This document shows positions 34,074 to 42,807 of a stretch of 64,000 nt of DNA, in pieces (within the stretch, counting starts at the first letter, position 1; every line of letters starts with the position of its first letter). A model generated the notes under the pieces. That model saw nothing but the letters and a program-made list of their open reading frames with translations. It searched no databases and had not been told where the DNA came from. Origin of the DNA: Novosphingobium sp. FKTRR1. Its GTDB lineage: Bacteria > Pseudomonadota > Alphaproteobacteria > Sphingomonadales > Sphingomonadaceae. The position numbers were made by a program, and so were the translations under genes. The stretch covers positions 310,001-374,000 of the forward strand of contig NZ_JAIZDA010000003.1 in assembly GCF_020404405.1 (NCBI RefSeq), given 5' to 3'.

Positions 34074-36433
34074 ATGATGAGAAAGCTGTTCGCCACGACC
34101 GCCCTGACGAGCCTGTCGCTTTGTGCGATTCCGGCTTTGGCGCAGGAGACGGCGCAAACCGGGGCTGATGGTGCCTCGACCGGTTCAGGGATCGGTGAAA
34201 TCGTGGTCACCGCGCAAAAGCGCGCAGAGAATATCCAGAACGTGCCAATCGCGATTTCCGCGGTCAGCAGTCAGTTTCTGGAAACGCGGGGAATCACGTC
34301 GATCGATACGCTCGGTTCGATCGCGCCCAACGTGAAGATCGAACGGGCGCCGTCGAACAAGACCATCTCGCAAATCTCCATTCGCGGTTCGGTCACGATC
34401 AACCCGGCGGTCACCTGGGAACCGGCCGTGGGCCTGTATCTCAACGGGGTTTATATCGCCAAGGCGCAAGGCTCGATCTTTGACGTGGCGGATCTGGAGC
34501 GGGTCGAAATCCTGCGTGGCCCGCAAGGCACGCTCTATGGTCGCAACGCGCTGGCCGGCGCGGTGAACCTCGTGCCCAAGATGCCCAGCGGCAAACTGGG
34601 CCTGAAGGCTGAGGCGACGTATGGCAACTACACTACTGGAAGGGCAAGGTGGTACTCGATCTGCCCGCTTTCGGCCCGTTTTCGCTGAAGCTGTCGGGTC
34701 AGGTGCAAAAGCGTGACGGTTTCATCAAGGTCGTCCCCAACCCCTATCCGCAGGCGTTTCTGGCAGGGCCTCCGTCGGGCGACCGGACCAACGATCTCGA
34801 TGGCAAGAGCGCGATGGTGCAGTTGCGCTTCCACCCCGAAGGCAGCGCCTTTACCGCTGATTACATGTTCGATTACAGCAAGTTCGATCAGCGGCCGGAC
34901 TATGCCCAATTGGTGCGGGTGAACAAGAACGGGTTGCCGCAGGACATCTTCGACCCCAATTCGCCCGGTTATGCGTTCGGCGGCGCGTTCTTCCCGCTCA
35001 ACCTCTACGTGAACCCGCAAAGGCAGTCGTCCGCGTCGATCGACGGCAATCCGCTTTACGAACGGTCGCGGACGTATGGCCACGCGCTGACGATGGCGCT
35101 GGATCTGGGTGACGCCACGATCAAGTCGATCACGGCCTACCGCAACCTGAAATGGAGCGACCGGCTCGATCTCGACGGTTCTCCGCTGCCGGTTGCCTAT
35201 ACCGGACGCGATACCAGCTTCTACAGCTGGAGCCAGGAACTGCAGGCGACGGGCAAGGCGCTGGACAACAAGCTGAACTATGTCACCGGCCTGTTCTATT
35301 ATAAGGAAAAGGCCGAAACGCTTGGGCCGCAAAGCTTTTTCGGCGGTGGTTCGGCATTCCAGTCGGACTATGGCTCGCACACCGAGGCATTCGCCGCCTA
35401 TGCACAGGTCGATTACAACCTGACCGACGCCTTCAAGGTTACCGTCGGGGCGCGGTACACGCATGAAAAGAAGGATGTCCGCCGCTATCTGCAGGTGTTG
35501 AACAACCCGGCTACCCCGGCGGTCAACCTGCCTTATGGCTCGGTGCCCGATGCGAAGTACAACAACTTCAGCCCGGCGCTGACATTGGCCTATCAGGCGA
35601 CGCGCGACATCAACTTTTACGCGCGGTTCGCGCAGGGCTTCAAGTCGGGCGGTTTCAATGGCGAAACCAACGATTTCCGCGCGCCGACCGCCGCCTGTCC
35701 CACCGGTGCGATCGAACTGTGCAATCCCTATCGCCCGGAAAAGGTCGACAGTTACGAGATCGGCCTCAAGACCAAGTTCGCCGATGGTCGGGTCATCCTG
35801 AACTTTGCGGCGTTCTGGGACGAGCACAAGGACATCCAGCTTTCGGTGTTCACGGCCAATGGCGCGGCCTCCTCGATCGTGAAGAACGCGGCCAAAGCGC
35901 GCATGCGCGGTCTGGAAATCGAAACCGTGCTGCACCCGGTCGATGCCCTGACGATCAACGGCTCGCTCGCCTTCCTCGACCCCAAATACAAGAGCTATAT
36001 CGAGGCGGTGAACGGCGTTGACACCAACGTGGCCGACAACCGCGCCTTCCCGCATACGCCCAAGACCACCGCGTCGGTCGGCGCGGACTTGCGCGTGGCG
36101 CGCGGTGACTGGGGGCGCCTCAACCTCAATGGCGATCTGAGCTATGTCGCCAGTTACTACACGTTCCCTTATGCGCTGGTGACGGCCAATCCGTCGGACC
36201 AGAATGCCAACAACACCCGGTCGAAGGGGCGCACGATCGTGAACCTGCGTGCGGCGGTATCCGATGTTCCGCTGGGCGGGACCAAGGCCGAGTTCGCGTT
36301 GTGGGTCAAGAACCTGACCAAGGAAAGCAATCCCACCAACTTCATCGACTTCGGTCCCGGCTTTGGTGGTCTGACCGTCGGCTATTTCCCCGATCCGCGT
36401 ACGTACGGCGTCACGGTCGGCGTCAAGTTCTGA
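34074..36433 (+). pseudogene. TonB-dependent receptor with a single-base frameshift
   Basis: Together the two frames encode a receptor of about 786 residues: signal peptide (MMRKLFATTALTSLSLCAIP then ALAQ), plug start GEIVVTAQKRAENIQNVP, YGRNALAGAVNL, then a full barrel ending in YGVTVGVKF. The first frame runs through EATYGNYTT and stops at 34688. The second is in phase from about 34634 (YWKGKVVLDLPAFG). Adding one base near 34632 restores YGNYNYWKGKV, so a 1-bp deletion is the simplest cause. Everything else looks intact, so a recent mutation or a sequencing error is likely. AGGAG lies 5 bases before the ATG at 34074. It diverges from the KstD operon. Confidence 0.8.
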
Positions 36434-36445
36434 CCGAAATCGTCC

Positions 36446-36476
36446 GGCTGCCTCGTCCTGGTGGGATGAGGCAGCC
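36446..36476 (+). terminator. Hairpin after the frameshifted receptor
   Basis: A 9-bp stem (GGCTGCCTC / GAGGCAGCC) with a 13-base loop lies 13 bp after the stop codon. No clear T-run follows, and the SDR downstream starts 34 bp later, so it may only attenuate. Confidence 0.45.
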
Positions 36477-36510
36477 TGACCCATCACGATAAAACAAGCG
36501 GGAGAGGTCG

Positions 36511-37251
36511 ATGTTGTTTGAAGGCAAGAAGGTTCTCATCACCGGCGCCGCATCGGGCATCGGACGCGCCACGGCCATCCGCTTTGCAGCCGAAGGAGCC
36601 AGCATCACGATCGGCGACCGCAACGTTGCCGGGCTTGAGGAAACGGCGGCGTTGATGGCTTCTGCACCCCGGATCCAGCCGTTCGATGCGCTTGATACCA
36701 CATCCTGCCGGACGCTTGTCGACGTTGCCGCAAGCGACGGGCTTGACGTCCTGTGCAATATTTCCGGCGTTCTCAAATGGGGCAAATCCGAAGACTTCTC
36801 CGTCGAGGACTTCGAGATGGTCATGCAGGTGAACACGGTTTCGGTGTTCGCGCTATGCCAGGCGGCCTTGCCGCACCTCGTCGCCAGCCGCGGCAACATC
36901 GTCAACACGGCGTCGACGGCGGCGCTTCAGGGCATCGCCTACACGGTTGCCTATGCGGCATCGAAGCATGCGGTGGCGGCCATCACCAAGAGCTTGGCGA
37001 TCGAGTTCGCCTCGCGCGGGGTGCGGATCAATGCGATCTGCCCCGGCCACGTCAATACCCCGATGACCACGCAGACCGCTCCGCCCGAAGGCGTGGACTG
37101 GGCGCTGGTCATGCGCAACGTGCCCAAGCTGCTCGACGGCGTTTGCGACCCCGAGGACATTGCCGAGATGTTCGCGTTCCTTGCCAGCGACAAGGCGCGC
37201 AAGATCACGGGCGCACTGTTCACCGTTGATGGTGGATTGCTCGCGGGGTGA
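36511..37251 (+). CDS. SDR-family oxidoreductase
   Basis: This 246-residue classical SDR has TGAASGIGRAT, IGDRNVAG (Asp, so NAD preferred), CNISGV in place of NNAG, Ser in NTASTAA, YAASK, and FTVDGGLLAG at the end. GGGAGAGG lies before the ATG at 36511. It is downstream of the receptor locus and converges on the SnoaL gene ending at 37264. The substrate is not known. Confidence 0.82.
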   Translation: MLFEGKKVLITGAASGIGRATAIRFAAEGASITIGDRNVAGLEETAALMASAPRIQPFDALDTTSCRTLVDVAASDGLDVLCNISGVLKWGKSEDFSVEDFEMVMQVNTVSVFALCQAALPHLVASRGNIVNTASTAALQGIAYTVAYAASKHAVAAITKSLAIEFASRGVRINAICPGHVNTPMTTQTAPPEGVDWALVMRNVPKLLDGVCDPEDIAEMFAFLASDKARKITGALFTVDGGLLAG

Positions 37252-37263
37252 CGCGCTGCCGGA

Positions 37264-37731
37264 TCATGACGCCCTGCCAAGCAACAGGCGTGCGGCCTCT
37301 GTGCCGTCGAGCAGGGCGTTGGCGCGATGGGTGACACGCCAGCCTTGAGGCGTGCGCCGCAAAGACCAGCGATTGGCCGAAACCCGATGGGCGGCAAACC
37401 CTTCTCCATCATGCCGGAACACAACCGAGTGGCCGCGCGCCTCGGCCTCGTCACCATGCAGCGCTATGCTGACCGGGCCGAGCAGGTGGGCGCAGCCATC
37501 GGCCATCAGCGCCTGATGAACCGGGCCATCGATCAGGCCGGCAATTTCGGCATGTCCAACCGCCTTGGAAAATCCGACGATCTCATAAATGCCATCTTCG
37601 GTCCAAAGTGCAGCCAGTTCGTTTGCCATGCCGGCATCGGCAAGCGGGCCATAGCGGGCGATCAGTTCGCGGATCGCCTCGCGATCTTCCAGTTGGCGCA
37701 AGCGTCGATCAAGAATTTCCAATTCGCTCAA
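37264..37731 (-). CDS. SnoaL/NTF2-like protein
   Basis: This SnoaL_4-type protein of about 155 residues has LEDREAIRELIARYGPLADAG then LWTEDGIYEIVGF and a late strand WRVTHRANALL, matching the dehydratase-like branch. There is no ATG at a sensible place. A TTG at 37731 preceded by GGAAAG gives a normal-length protein and leaves 41 bp to the divergent DUF1214 gene; longer in-frame versions would overlap that gene. Function unknown; a dehydratase or isomerase step is plausible for the fold. Confidence 0.68.
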   Translation of the reverse strand: MSELEILDRRLRQLEDREAIRELIARYGPLADAGMANELAALWTEDGIYEIVGFSKAVGHAEIAGLIDGPVHQALMADGCAHLLGPVSIALHGDEAEARGHSVVFRHDGEGFAAHRVSANRWSLRRTPQGWRVTHRANALLDGTEAARLLLGRAS

Positions 37732-37772
37732 GGTTCTTTCCGATCTTACCAAGTCATTGAAGGAAAACGGCC

Positions 37773-38849
37773 ATGACCACCGATTCGCAGCATCTCGATC
37801 ATGTCTGGCGCAAGTTTTGTGCAGCGCTTGCCGAATGTGGCGAGATCCTGGCCCGGCCGGAAACGCCGACCACACCGCTCGATCAGGCGGAGGGGTTGCG
37901 GTACCTCAGCAGGCTGACCCGAACCGCGCTCAACATGCTGGTCGATAGCGCTGATCCGGATTTCCCGAGGCTGTTCCTGCTGTGTGATGACAAGATCAAG
38001 ATCGGCGCCGACAACCCCGACAACCTTTACCAGCAATGCGTGATCAGCCCCCAGCGCGAATACCGCATTACCGGCAAGCGCAACAGCGTCCCGTATTTCT
38101 CGATCGGCAGCAAGGCCAACCGCTATGCCATCGACGGCACGATGGCCTCGACCGGCGAAATCGAATTCGCACAGATGGAATTTGGCCCCGACGGCGCGTT
38201 CGAGATTATCGTCAGCCGCCAGCCGAAGCCCGGCAACTGGCTGCCATTGGCCGACGATTCCTCGTTGCTGATCGTGCGGCAGACCTTCGATGACAAGCGC
38301 ACGCAAGTCGCCGCTGACGTCGCGATAGAGCGGATCGGCGATGGACCGGCGGTACCCGCCTTGCTGACGCCCGAGACGATCGAGCGGCAATTGCTGTCCG
38401 CTGCGCAGTGGGTGCGGGGCACCACCGGCACGTTCGCCAACTGGTCGCAATGGTTCAAGGCAACGCCAAACCGCTTCCATGAAGCCGACCAGTCGACCTG
38501 GTACCGCGCGGGGGGCGATCCAAACATCTGGTATGCGCACCTTTACTATGAACTGCAGCCCGGCGAGGCGCTGGTGATCGAATCGCCCGTTCCCGAATGC
38601 CGCATGTGGAATTTCCAGATCGACAACTGGTGGATGGAATCGCTCGATCACGTTCATCAGAAAGTTTGGATCAACAACAGCCAGGCGCGGTACGAGCCCG
38701 ATGGCAGCGTCGTGGTAGTGTGTGCCGATACCGATCCGGGGTTCGGGAACTGGGTCGATCTTGCCGGACATCGCGCGGGTACGGCCTTGTGGCGCTGGAT
38801 CGGCGCGGAAAGCACGCCGACGCCAAACATTCGCGTGGTCTCGCTTTAG
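37773..38849 (+). CDS. DUF1214-type protein of unknown function
   Basis: This 358-residue protein resembles DUF1214 proteins, with a C-terminal beta-rich domain: WYAHLYYELQPGEALVIE, CRMWNFQIDNWWMESLD and VVVCADTDPGFGNWVDLAGH. The first 100 residues are helical and include the pattern FPRLFLLCDDKIKIGADNPD. No signal peptide is evident. DUF1214 domains occur next to DUF1254 in secreted or envelope proteins and alone in sphingomonad degradation clusters; no reaction is established. The two Trp/Asp-rich blocks could form a binding site. It diverges from a SnoaL gene 41 bp away. Confidence 0.65.
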   Translation: MTTDSQHLDHVWRKFCAALAECGEILARPETPTTPLDQAEGLRYLSRLTRTALNMLVDSADPDFPRLFLLCDDKIKIGADNPDNLYQQCVISPQREYRITGKRNSVPYFSIGSKANRYAIDGTMASTGEIEFAQMEFGPDGAFEIIVSRQPKPGNWLPLADDSSLLIVRQTFDDKRTQVAADVAIERIGDGPAVPALLTPETIERQLLSAAQWVRGTTGTFANWSQWFKATPNRFHEADQSTWYRAGGDPNIWYAHLYYELQPGEALVIESPVPECRMWNFQIDNWWMESLDHVHQKVWINNSQARYEPDGSVVVVCADTDPGFGNWVDLAGHRAGTALWRWIGAESTPTPNIRVVSL

Positions 38850-38865
38850 TTTGTAGAGCTGATGC

Positions 38866-38894
38866 GCGGCAGGCACAGGGGTGATGCTTGCCGC
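38866..38894. terminator. Hairpin between convergent genes
   Basis: GCGGCAGGC pairs with GCTTGCCGC (one G-U in the RNA) around an 11-base loop, between genes ending at 38849 and 38903. This is a likely two-way terminator. Confidence 0.5.
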
Positions 38895-38902
38895 ACGACC
38901 CA

Positions 38903-39568
38903 TCAAAGTTCGACGACCGACAGGATGTGGCTGGCCGCCCCCGGGAACACGTAGTCCAGTTCGAAAACCATGCTCTCGCCAAGCTGGCCTGCGCGGACCA
39001 GATCGGTCTCGACGAATGCCTGCACGCCATTGCTGCCATAGGCATAGCGGCTGCAACTGCCGTACACCGGCGAGGCGTCAAGCCGGGCGTCGATTGCGGC
39101 ATCGCCGCGCCGGGCGCGGTTCAGGCCGATATTGAGCCGTCCCTTGAACGCAGGATCGTTGTCGTTCAGGTCACGCAGGCGCAGGACCACACGCTCCAGT
39201 TCATCGAGAGATTCGAGCAGGAAGCCGAAGTGAAAGCTTGCCTCGAAATCGGTCGCCATCATCGCGCGGTAGGCTTTGACCGCATCGTCTTCGAGAGCGG
39301 TGCCGACCTTGAGCGCGGCATGGATCGCTTCGATCAGTTTCACCTGCGGTTCGGGCAGGGCCGACAGATAGACGATCCCGTCACCCCGCGCGAAATGGCC
39401 GGAATTGACGACAAAGCGATAGAAGTTGCCATTCGGCAGTGGCAGGACTTGCGTTTGCTCCAGTCCCAGCTCCAGCAGCAGCCGCGCGGCCGCCGGCCCG
39501 TCTTCTGCCTGGCCATAGTGAAGGGCAAGGTGTCCCATGCTGAGTTCGGCACCTGAAGCATTGGTCAT
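38903..39568 (-). CDS. Conserved-looking hypothetical protein
   Basis: I do not recognise this 221-residue protein. It has no signal peptide or membrane segment. It starts MTNASGAELSMGHLALHYGQ. HYGQAEDGPAAARLLLELGL and VLPLPNGNFYRFVV hint at a vicinal-oxygen-chelate-like beta-alpha-beta unit. The C-terminal part has VYGSCSRYAYGSNGVQAFVE and ends in ASHILSVVEL. It converges with the DUF1214 gene and diverges from the TIM-barrel gene across 248 bp that carry TTGCGTAA elements. Coding seems real from codon pattern, length and placement. Confidence 0.6.
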   Translation of the reverse strand: MTNASGAELSMGHLALHYGQAEDGPAAARLLLELGLEQTQVLPLPNGNFYRFVVNSGHFARGDGIVYLSALPEPQVKLIEAIHAALKVGTALEDDAVKAYRAMMATDFEASFHFGFLLESLDELERVVLRLRDLNDNDPAFKGRLNIGLNRARRGDAAIDARLDASPVYGSCSRYAYGSNGVQAFVETDLVRAGQLGESMVFELDYVFPGAASHILSVVEL

Positions 39569-39700
39569 ATCGCGGGTTCCTGTCCCATCAATGGCGCCGG
39601 CGTTGCGTGACGATCACCTGCCGGTTTCGGGCGCAAGTCTATCAGCGGGCGTGGGTCGGAACAATAGAGTTAGTGAACACTTACAAGAAAATCACCCATC

Positions 39701-39770
39701 TTGCGTAAAATTTTAAGCAGGTCTGGACGCAATGGTGGGGGAAAGGGTAAAGTGCATAAAATTTTGCGCA
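39701..39770. promoter_or_regulatory. TTGCGTAA and TTTTGCGCA elements in a divergent gap
   Basis: TTGCGTAAAATTTTAA at 39701-39716 and ATAAAATTTTGCGCA at 39756-39770 lie in the 248-bp gap between the hypothetical gene (minus) and the TIM-barrel gene (plus). They face each other as an imperfect inverted pair and carry the core motif seen elsewhere in the window. Confidence 0.5.
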
Positions 39771-39816
39771 ATGACCGCTTTGCCGCAGATTGCGGCTGGG
39801 CTAGGCACGTCGGATC

Positions 39817-40638
39817 ATGCAACGCCTTGCCCTCGACCACATCACCGCAATTGACAGCGACCCTTTCGCCCTCACACTTGCGGCCCGTGCTGCGGGCTGC
39901 GATGCTGTTTGCCTGTTCATGCAGCCGATGGACGTGCTGCCCTTGATGCCCACGTTCGACATATACAAGGATTTGGCGGCCCGTCGGGATTTGCAAAGGC
40001 GCATGGACGACCAAGGCGTGGTGCTGGACGTGGCCTATCCGTTCACGCTGGCCGGGCGCACCGAGGTGCAGGACTTCTGCGTGGCCATGGAATGTGCCGC
40101 CGATCTGGATGCCATGCTGCTCAACGTGCTGGTTTATGACCGCGATCCGGCACGCCGGGTCGATCGGTTCGGTGCGTTCTGCGATCTGGCGGCCAGCTTC
40201 GGACACAAGGTCGGTGTTGAGTTCTATCCGCCTTCGCAGGTCGGATCACTGGCGTCGGCGCTCGAACTGGTCCAGACGATCAATCGCCCCGGCGAGGTGG
40301 GTATCAACGCCGATCTGCTTCACCTGATGCGCGCGGGGGAGCGCGTCTCCGATCTGGCAGCGGCGCCAAAAGGGACGATCCTTTATGGCCAGTTAGCCGA
40401 TGGTCCGGCACTGGCACCGGCCAACCTTGACTATGAGGCATCGTCCGAACGTCTGCTGGCCGGGGAAGGCGGCTTCGACCTTGTCGGGTTTGTCCGCGCG
40501 CTGCCCCCAGACTGTCCGCTGAGCGTCGAAATTCCGCGCGATCGCGCGGTAACTGCCGGCGTGTCGCGGGCCGAGCGCGTTGCACTTGCTGTCGATAGTG
40601 TACGTCGCGCAATGGGTTGGAGCACCACGCACGCTTAA
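39817..40638 (+). CDS. Sugar-phosphate isomerase/epimerase-like TIM-barrel protein
   Basis: This 273-residue xylose-isomerase-like TIM barrel has metal-site candidates in VGVEFYPPS (Glu), VGINADLLHLM (Asp, His), ILYGQLADGP and LSVEIPRDR (Glu). It belongs to the same superfamily as the protein at 14044 but is only distantly similar. The ATG at 39817 has a weak ribosome site. It ends at the strong hairpin at 40640. Members isomerise or epimerise polyols and keto-acids; its substrate in this cluster is unknown. Confidence 0.7.
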   Translation: MQRLALDHITAIDSDPFALTLAARAAGCDAVCLFMQPMDVLPLMPTFDIYKDLAARRDLQRRMDDQGVVLDVAYPFTLAGRTEVQDFCVAMECAADLDAMLLNVLVYDRDPARRVDRFGAFCDLAASFGHKVGVEFYPPSQVGSLASALELVQTINRPGEVGINADLLHLMRAGERVSDLAAAPKGTILYGQLADGPALAPANLDYEASSERLLAGEGGFDLVGFVRALPPDCPLSVEIPRDRAVTAGVSRAERVALAVDSVRRAMGWSTTHA

Positions 40639-40639
40639 A

Positions 40640-40670
40640 ATGGCGGAGAAGACAGTGTCTTCTCCGCCAT
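40640..40670. terminator. Strong palindromic terminator between convergent genes
   Basis: A 31-bp perfect palindrome (15-bp arms beginning ATGGCGGAGAAGACA around one central base) lies just after the TIM-barrel stop. On the minus strand it is followed by TTTT, so it is a good intrinsic terminator for the aldo/keto reductase gene and probably blocks both directions. Confidence 0.8.
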
Positions 40671-40694
40671 GATCCCTCGCCCGACTGGTGGCGA

Positions 40695-41657
40695 TCAGGC
40701 TGCGCGCAACTCGGAGAGTTCCGCTTCGGTCAGTTTGAGCGCCGCTGCTTTCACACTGCCTTCAATCTGCTCGACGCTCGATCCGCCAAAGATCGGGACT
40801 GTCGCATTGGGCTGGCACAGCAGGTATGCGAGCACGACTTCATTGATCGACACACCGTGCTTTTCGGCCAGCGCCTTGGCAGCAGCGAACCGCTTTTCAT
40901 TGGCGGGGTTGCCATACCGTGCCGCAAGCTGCTCGTTCACGTCGCCCCTTGCCAACTTGGTGAAATAGCCACCGCTTTGCGCGGCATAGGCGATGATCGG
41001 CAGGCCCGAGGCATGGAGCGCTTCGTATTCGCCTTCGTAGTAGTGCTGGTAGCCTTGCGCTGCTGCCGCGGCCACGTCGGGCTTGGCCAGCCCCCAAAAC
41101 GTCTCGGATGCGACAAAGCCGGGCTTGCCGATGGTCGCAGCATAGGCATTGGCAGCGATTATGCGGTCGGCCGCCCAGTTCGATGCGGCGAAATGGCGGA
41201 TTCGCCCGGCTTCCTGATGGCCGACAAGCGCGTCGATCAGCGTTTCGACCGCAATCTCGGGATTGTCCATGTGCAGGAAATACAAGTCGATGGTGTCGAT
41301 GCCGAGGTGATCGAGGCTTTGAGCCAAATCCTGCGTCACGTCCTCTGGCGTGCAGCGATTGCGATAATCACCGACCCGCATGTCAAAGAAGCCGCCCTTG
41401 GTGGCTATGACCACATCGGCGCGGTTGCGCGTCTTCAGCCAGGCCCCGATTGCACGCTCACTGGCGCCAATGGGGCCATCGGGAATCCAGTCGCCATACG
41501 AACGGGCAGTATCGATGAAATTGCCGCCGAGTTCCGAGAACCGATCGAGGATGGCGTTGGACTTTCCCTGATCGAGCATCCAGCCCAGCATGTTCGTGCC
41601 ATAGCACAGCTGACTGACCGAAAGGTCGGTGCCAGCAAGGTTCAGTTTGGAAAGCAT
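40695..41657 (-). CDS. Aldo/keto reductase
   Basis: This 320-residue AKR-superfamily TIM barrel has the catalytic tetrad visible: D49 and Y54 in FIDTARSYGDW, K87 in IATKGGF and H129 in DLYFLHMDN. The NADP-binding end has PIFGGSSVEQIEGS. The family reduces aldehydes and ketones, and some members are 3-alpha- or 20-alpha-hydroxysteroid dehydrogenases; this one looks closer to the bacterial YajO/auxiliary-activity group. It ends at a strong terminator and is followed upstream by SRPBCC and SnoaL genes on the same strand. Confidence 0.85.
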   Translation of the reverse strand: MLSKLNLAGTDLSVSQLCYGTNMLGWMLDQGKSNAILDRFSELGGNFIDTARSYGDWIPDGPIGASERAIGAWLKTRNRADVVIATKGGFFDMRVGDYRNRCTPEDVTQDLAQSLDHLGIDTIDLYFLHMDNPEIAVETLIDALVGHQEAGRIRHFAASNWAADRIIAANAYAATIGKPGFVASETFWGLAKPDVAAAAAQGYQHYYEGEYEALHASGLPIIAYAAQSGGYFTKLARGDVNEQLAARYGNPANEKRFAAAKALAEKHGVSINEVVLAYLLCQPNATVPIFGGSSVEQIEGSVKAAALKLTEAELSELRAA

Positions 41658-41703
41658 CGGACGAATTCTCCACGGTTTGGGCAGGCAACGACCGGGGCGG
41701 TCG

Positions 41704-42237
41704 TCATTCGTCCCAATGGATCAGATGGCTGATATCGGTGCGTTCGTCGGGCTTGCGCCCGGTCGTGGCGAGCCGTTGCACGCTGACCCGGCCATTGGTC
41801 AGACTGAACTTGGTCAGCACCTCGATCACGCGGTCATAATGCGTCGACGCGATCTTCCAGGCTCCGCCTTCGCGACGATAGGTGTCGGTGTAGATTGCCG
41901 TGCCGAAGGTGTGATCGTCCTTTTCAAGGTCGATGAACACGTCCTGCAGATACCAGATGCCGGTGGCCGAATTGTCGCCGGTGATGGCGATCTCGGGCAT
42001 CAGGCCGACGTGCATCGCTGCGGCGCCCGAATGGAACGAATTGGCGATGAATTCGAGCATCGCCTCGCGCCCTGCCAACGACACCCGGTAGGTGCCTCCG
42101 TCGTAAACAACCGCCACATCCTCGGTGAACAGACCGCCAAGCAGCGCCATGTCCGCCGTGTCGATGCCACGGAAATAGCGATGCTTGAGTACCTTGATCT
42201 CTTCGATGTCGGACAGGTTTTGCAGTGTATAAGCCAT
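41704..42237 (-). CDS. SnoaL/NTF2-like protein
   Basis: This 177-residue SnoaL_4 protein has LSDIEEIKVLKHRYFRGIDT then LFTEDVAVVYDGGTYR, HVGLMPEIAITGDNSATGIW and AWKIASTHYDRVIEV. The pattern is that of dehydratase-like proteins in aromatic and steroid degraders, often found beside SRPBCC proteins. The ATG at 42237 lies 4 bp after the stop of the SRPBCC gene. The reaction is unknown. Confidence 0.77.
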   Translation of the reverse strand: MAYTLQNLSDIEEIKVLKHRYFRGIDTADMALLGGLFTEDVAVVYDGGTYRVSLAGREAMLEFIANSFHSGAAAMHVGLMPEIAITGDNSATGIWYLQDVFIDLEKDDHTFGTAIYTDTYRREGGAWKIASTHYDRVIEVLTKFSLTNGRVSVQRLATTGRKPDERTDISHLIHWDE

Positions 42238-42241
42238 CGTT

Positions 42242-42772
42242 TCAGGCTCCCTTTTCGGCGGCAAACAGCGCTTCGGACCGGGCCTTGAGAGCATGGGCGC
42301 TGTCATCGAAGGCGCGCTTGACCCACGGCCCGGCAAATCGGAACACGTGGATGCCGTTGGCGCCAAGGAAAGCATCGGTCGAGAAATAGCGGCACGATGC
42401 GGGTCCGGTCGCCTCGATCACCTGATCGCGCCGCGCCGGGTAGGGCCAGAAGTCGCTATGCACCATTTCCCATGAAATCAGGCGCTCGGGCTCGATCGCG
42501 CAGATGAACTCGCAGTTGGGAACCAGCGAGCCGGGAACGGCATAGTTCATCAGTGTCATGTTGACCGCTGCGCCCAATTCAAGCGTCGATTCCGCGCGCA
42601 CGCAGAACGGGTTCCATTCGTTGTAGCGCGGCATGTCGGTCAGTACCTGCCAGACCACGCGGGCGGGGGCAGCGATCTCGACAGTCTGGCTGACGGTCAC
42701 CGCATCGGGATCGAAGCCTGAAACCGGGTCTTGCGCCAGGGAGGGTGCGGTTTTCATCCATTCGAGCAGCAC
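42242..42772 (-). CDS. SRPBCC (START-like) domain protein
   Basis: This protein of about 176 residues has the polyketide-cyclase/START fold: VSQTVEIAAPARVVWQVLTD then MPRYNEWNPF and PGSLVPNCEFICAIEPERL. SRPBCC proteins bind hydrophobic molecules such as sterols in a deep cavity, and some are cyclases or hydrolases. The GTG at 42772 with AAAGGGG eight bases upstream seems a better start than the ATG at 42757. It lies 35 bp after the KstD gene and 4 bp before the SnoaL gene, at the end of the hsa operon. It could carry or protect a steroid intermediate (inference). Confidence 0.75.
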   Translation of the reverse strand: MLLEWMKTAPSLAQDPVSGFDPDAVTVSQTVEIAAPARVVWQVLTDMPRYNEWNPFCVRAESTLELGAAVNMTLMNYAVPGSLVPNCEFICAIEPERLISWEMVHSDFWPYPARRDQVIEATGPASCRYFSTDAFLGANGIHVFRFAGPWVKRAFDDSAHALKARSEALFAAEKGA

Positions 42773-42807
42773 GGCTTTGTCCCCTTTCTGTGGGTATGGG
42801 CAGGTTA

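Noticed and set aside
34628-36487. Long open frame (619 residues) on the minus strand
   Set aside because: It lies antisense to the TonB receptor barrel, has Arg/Glu/Val-rich composition of a shadow frame in GC-rich DNA, and no recognisable domain.
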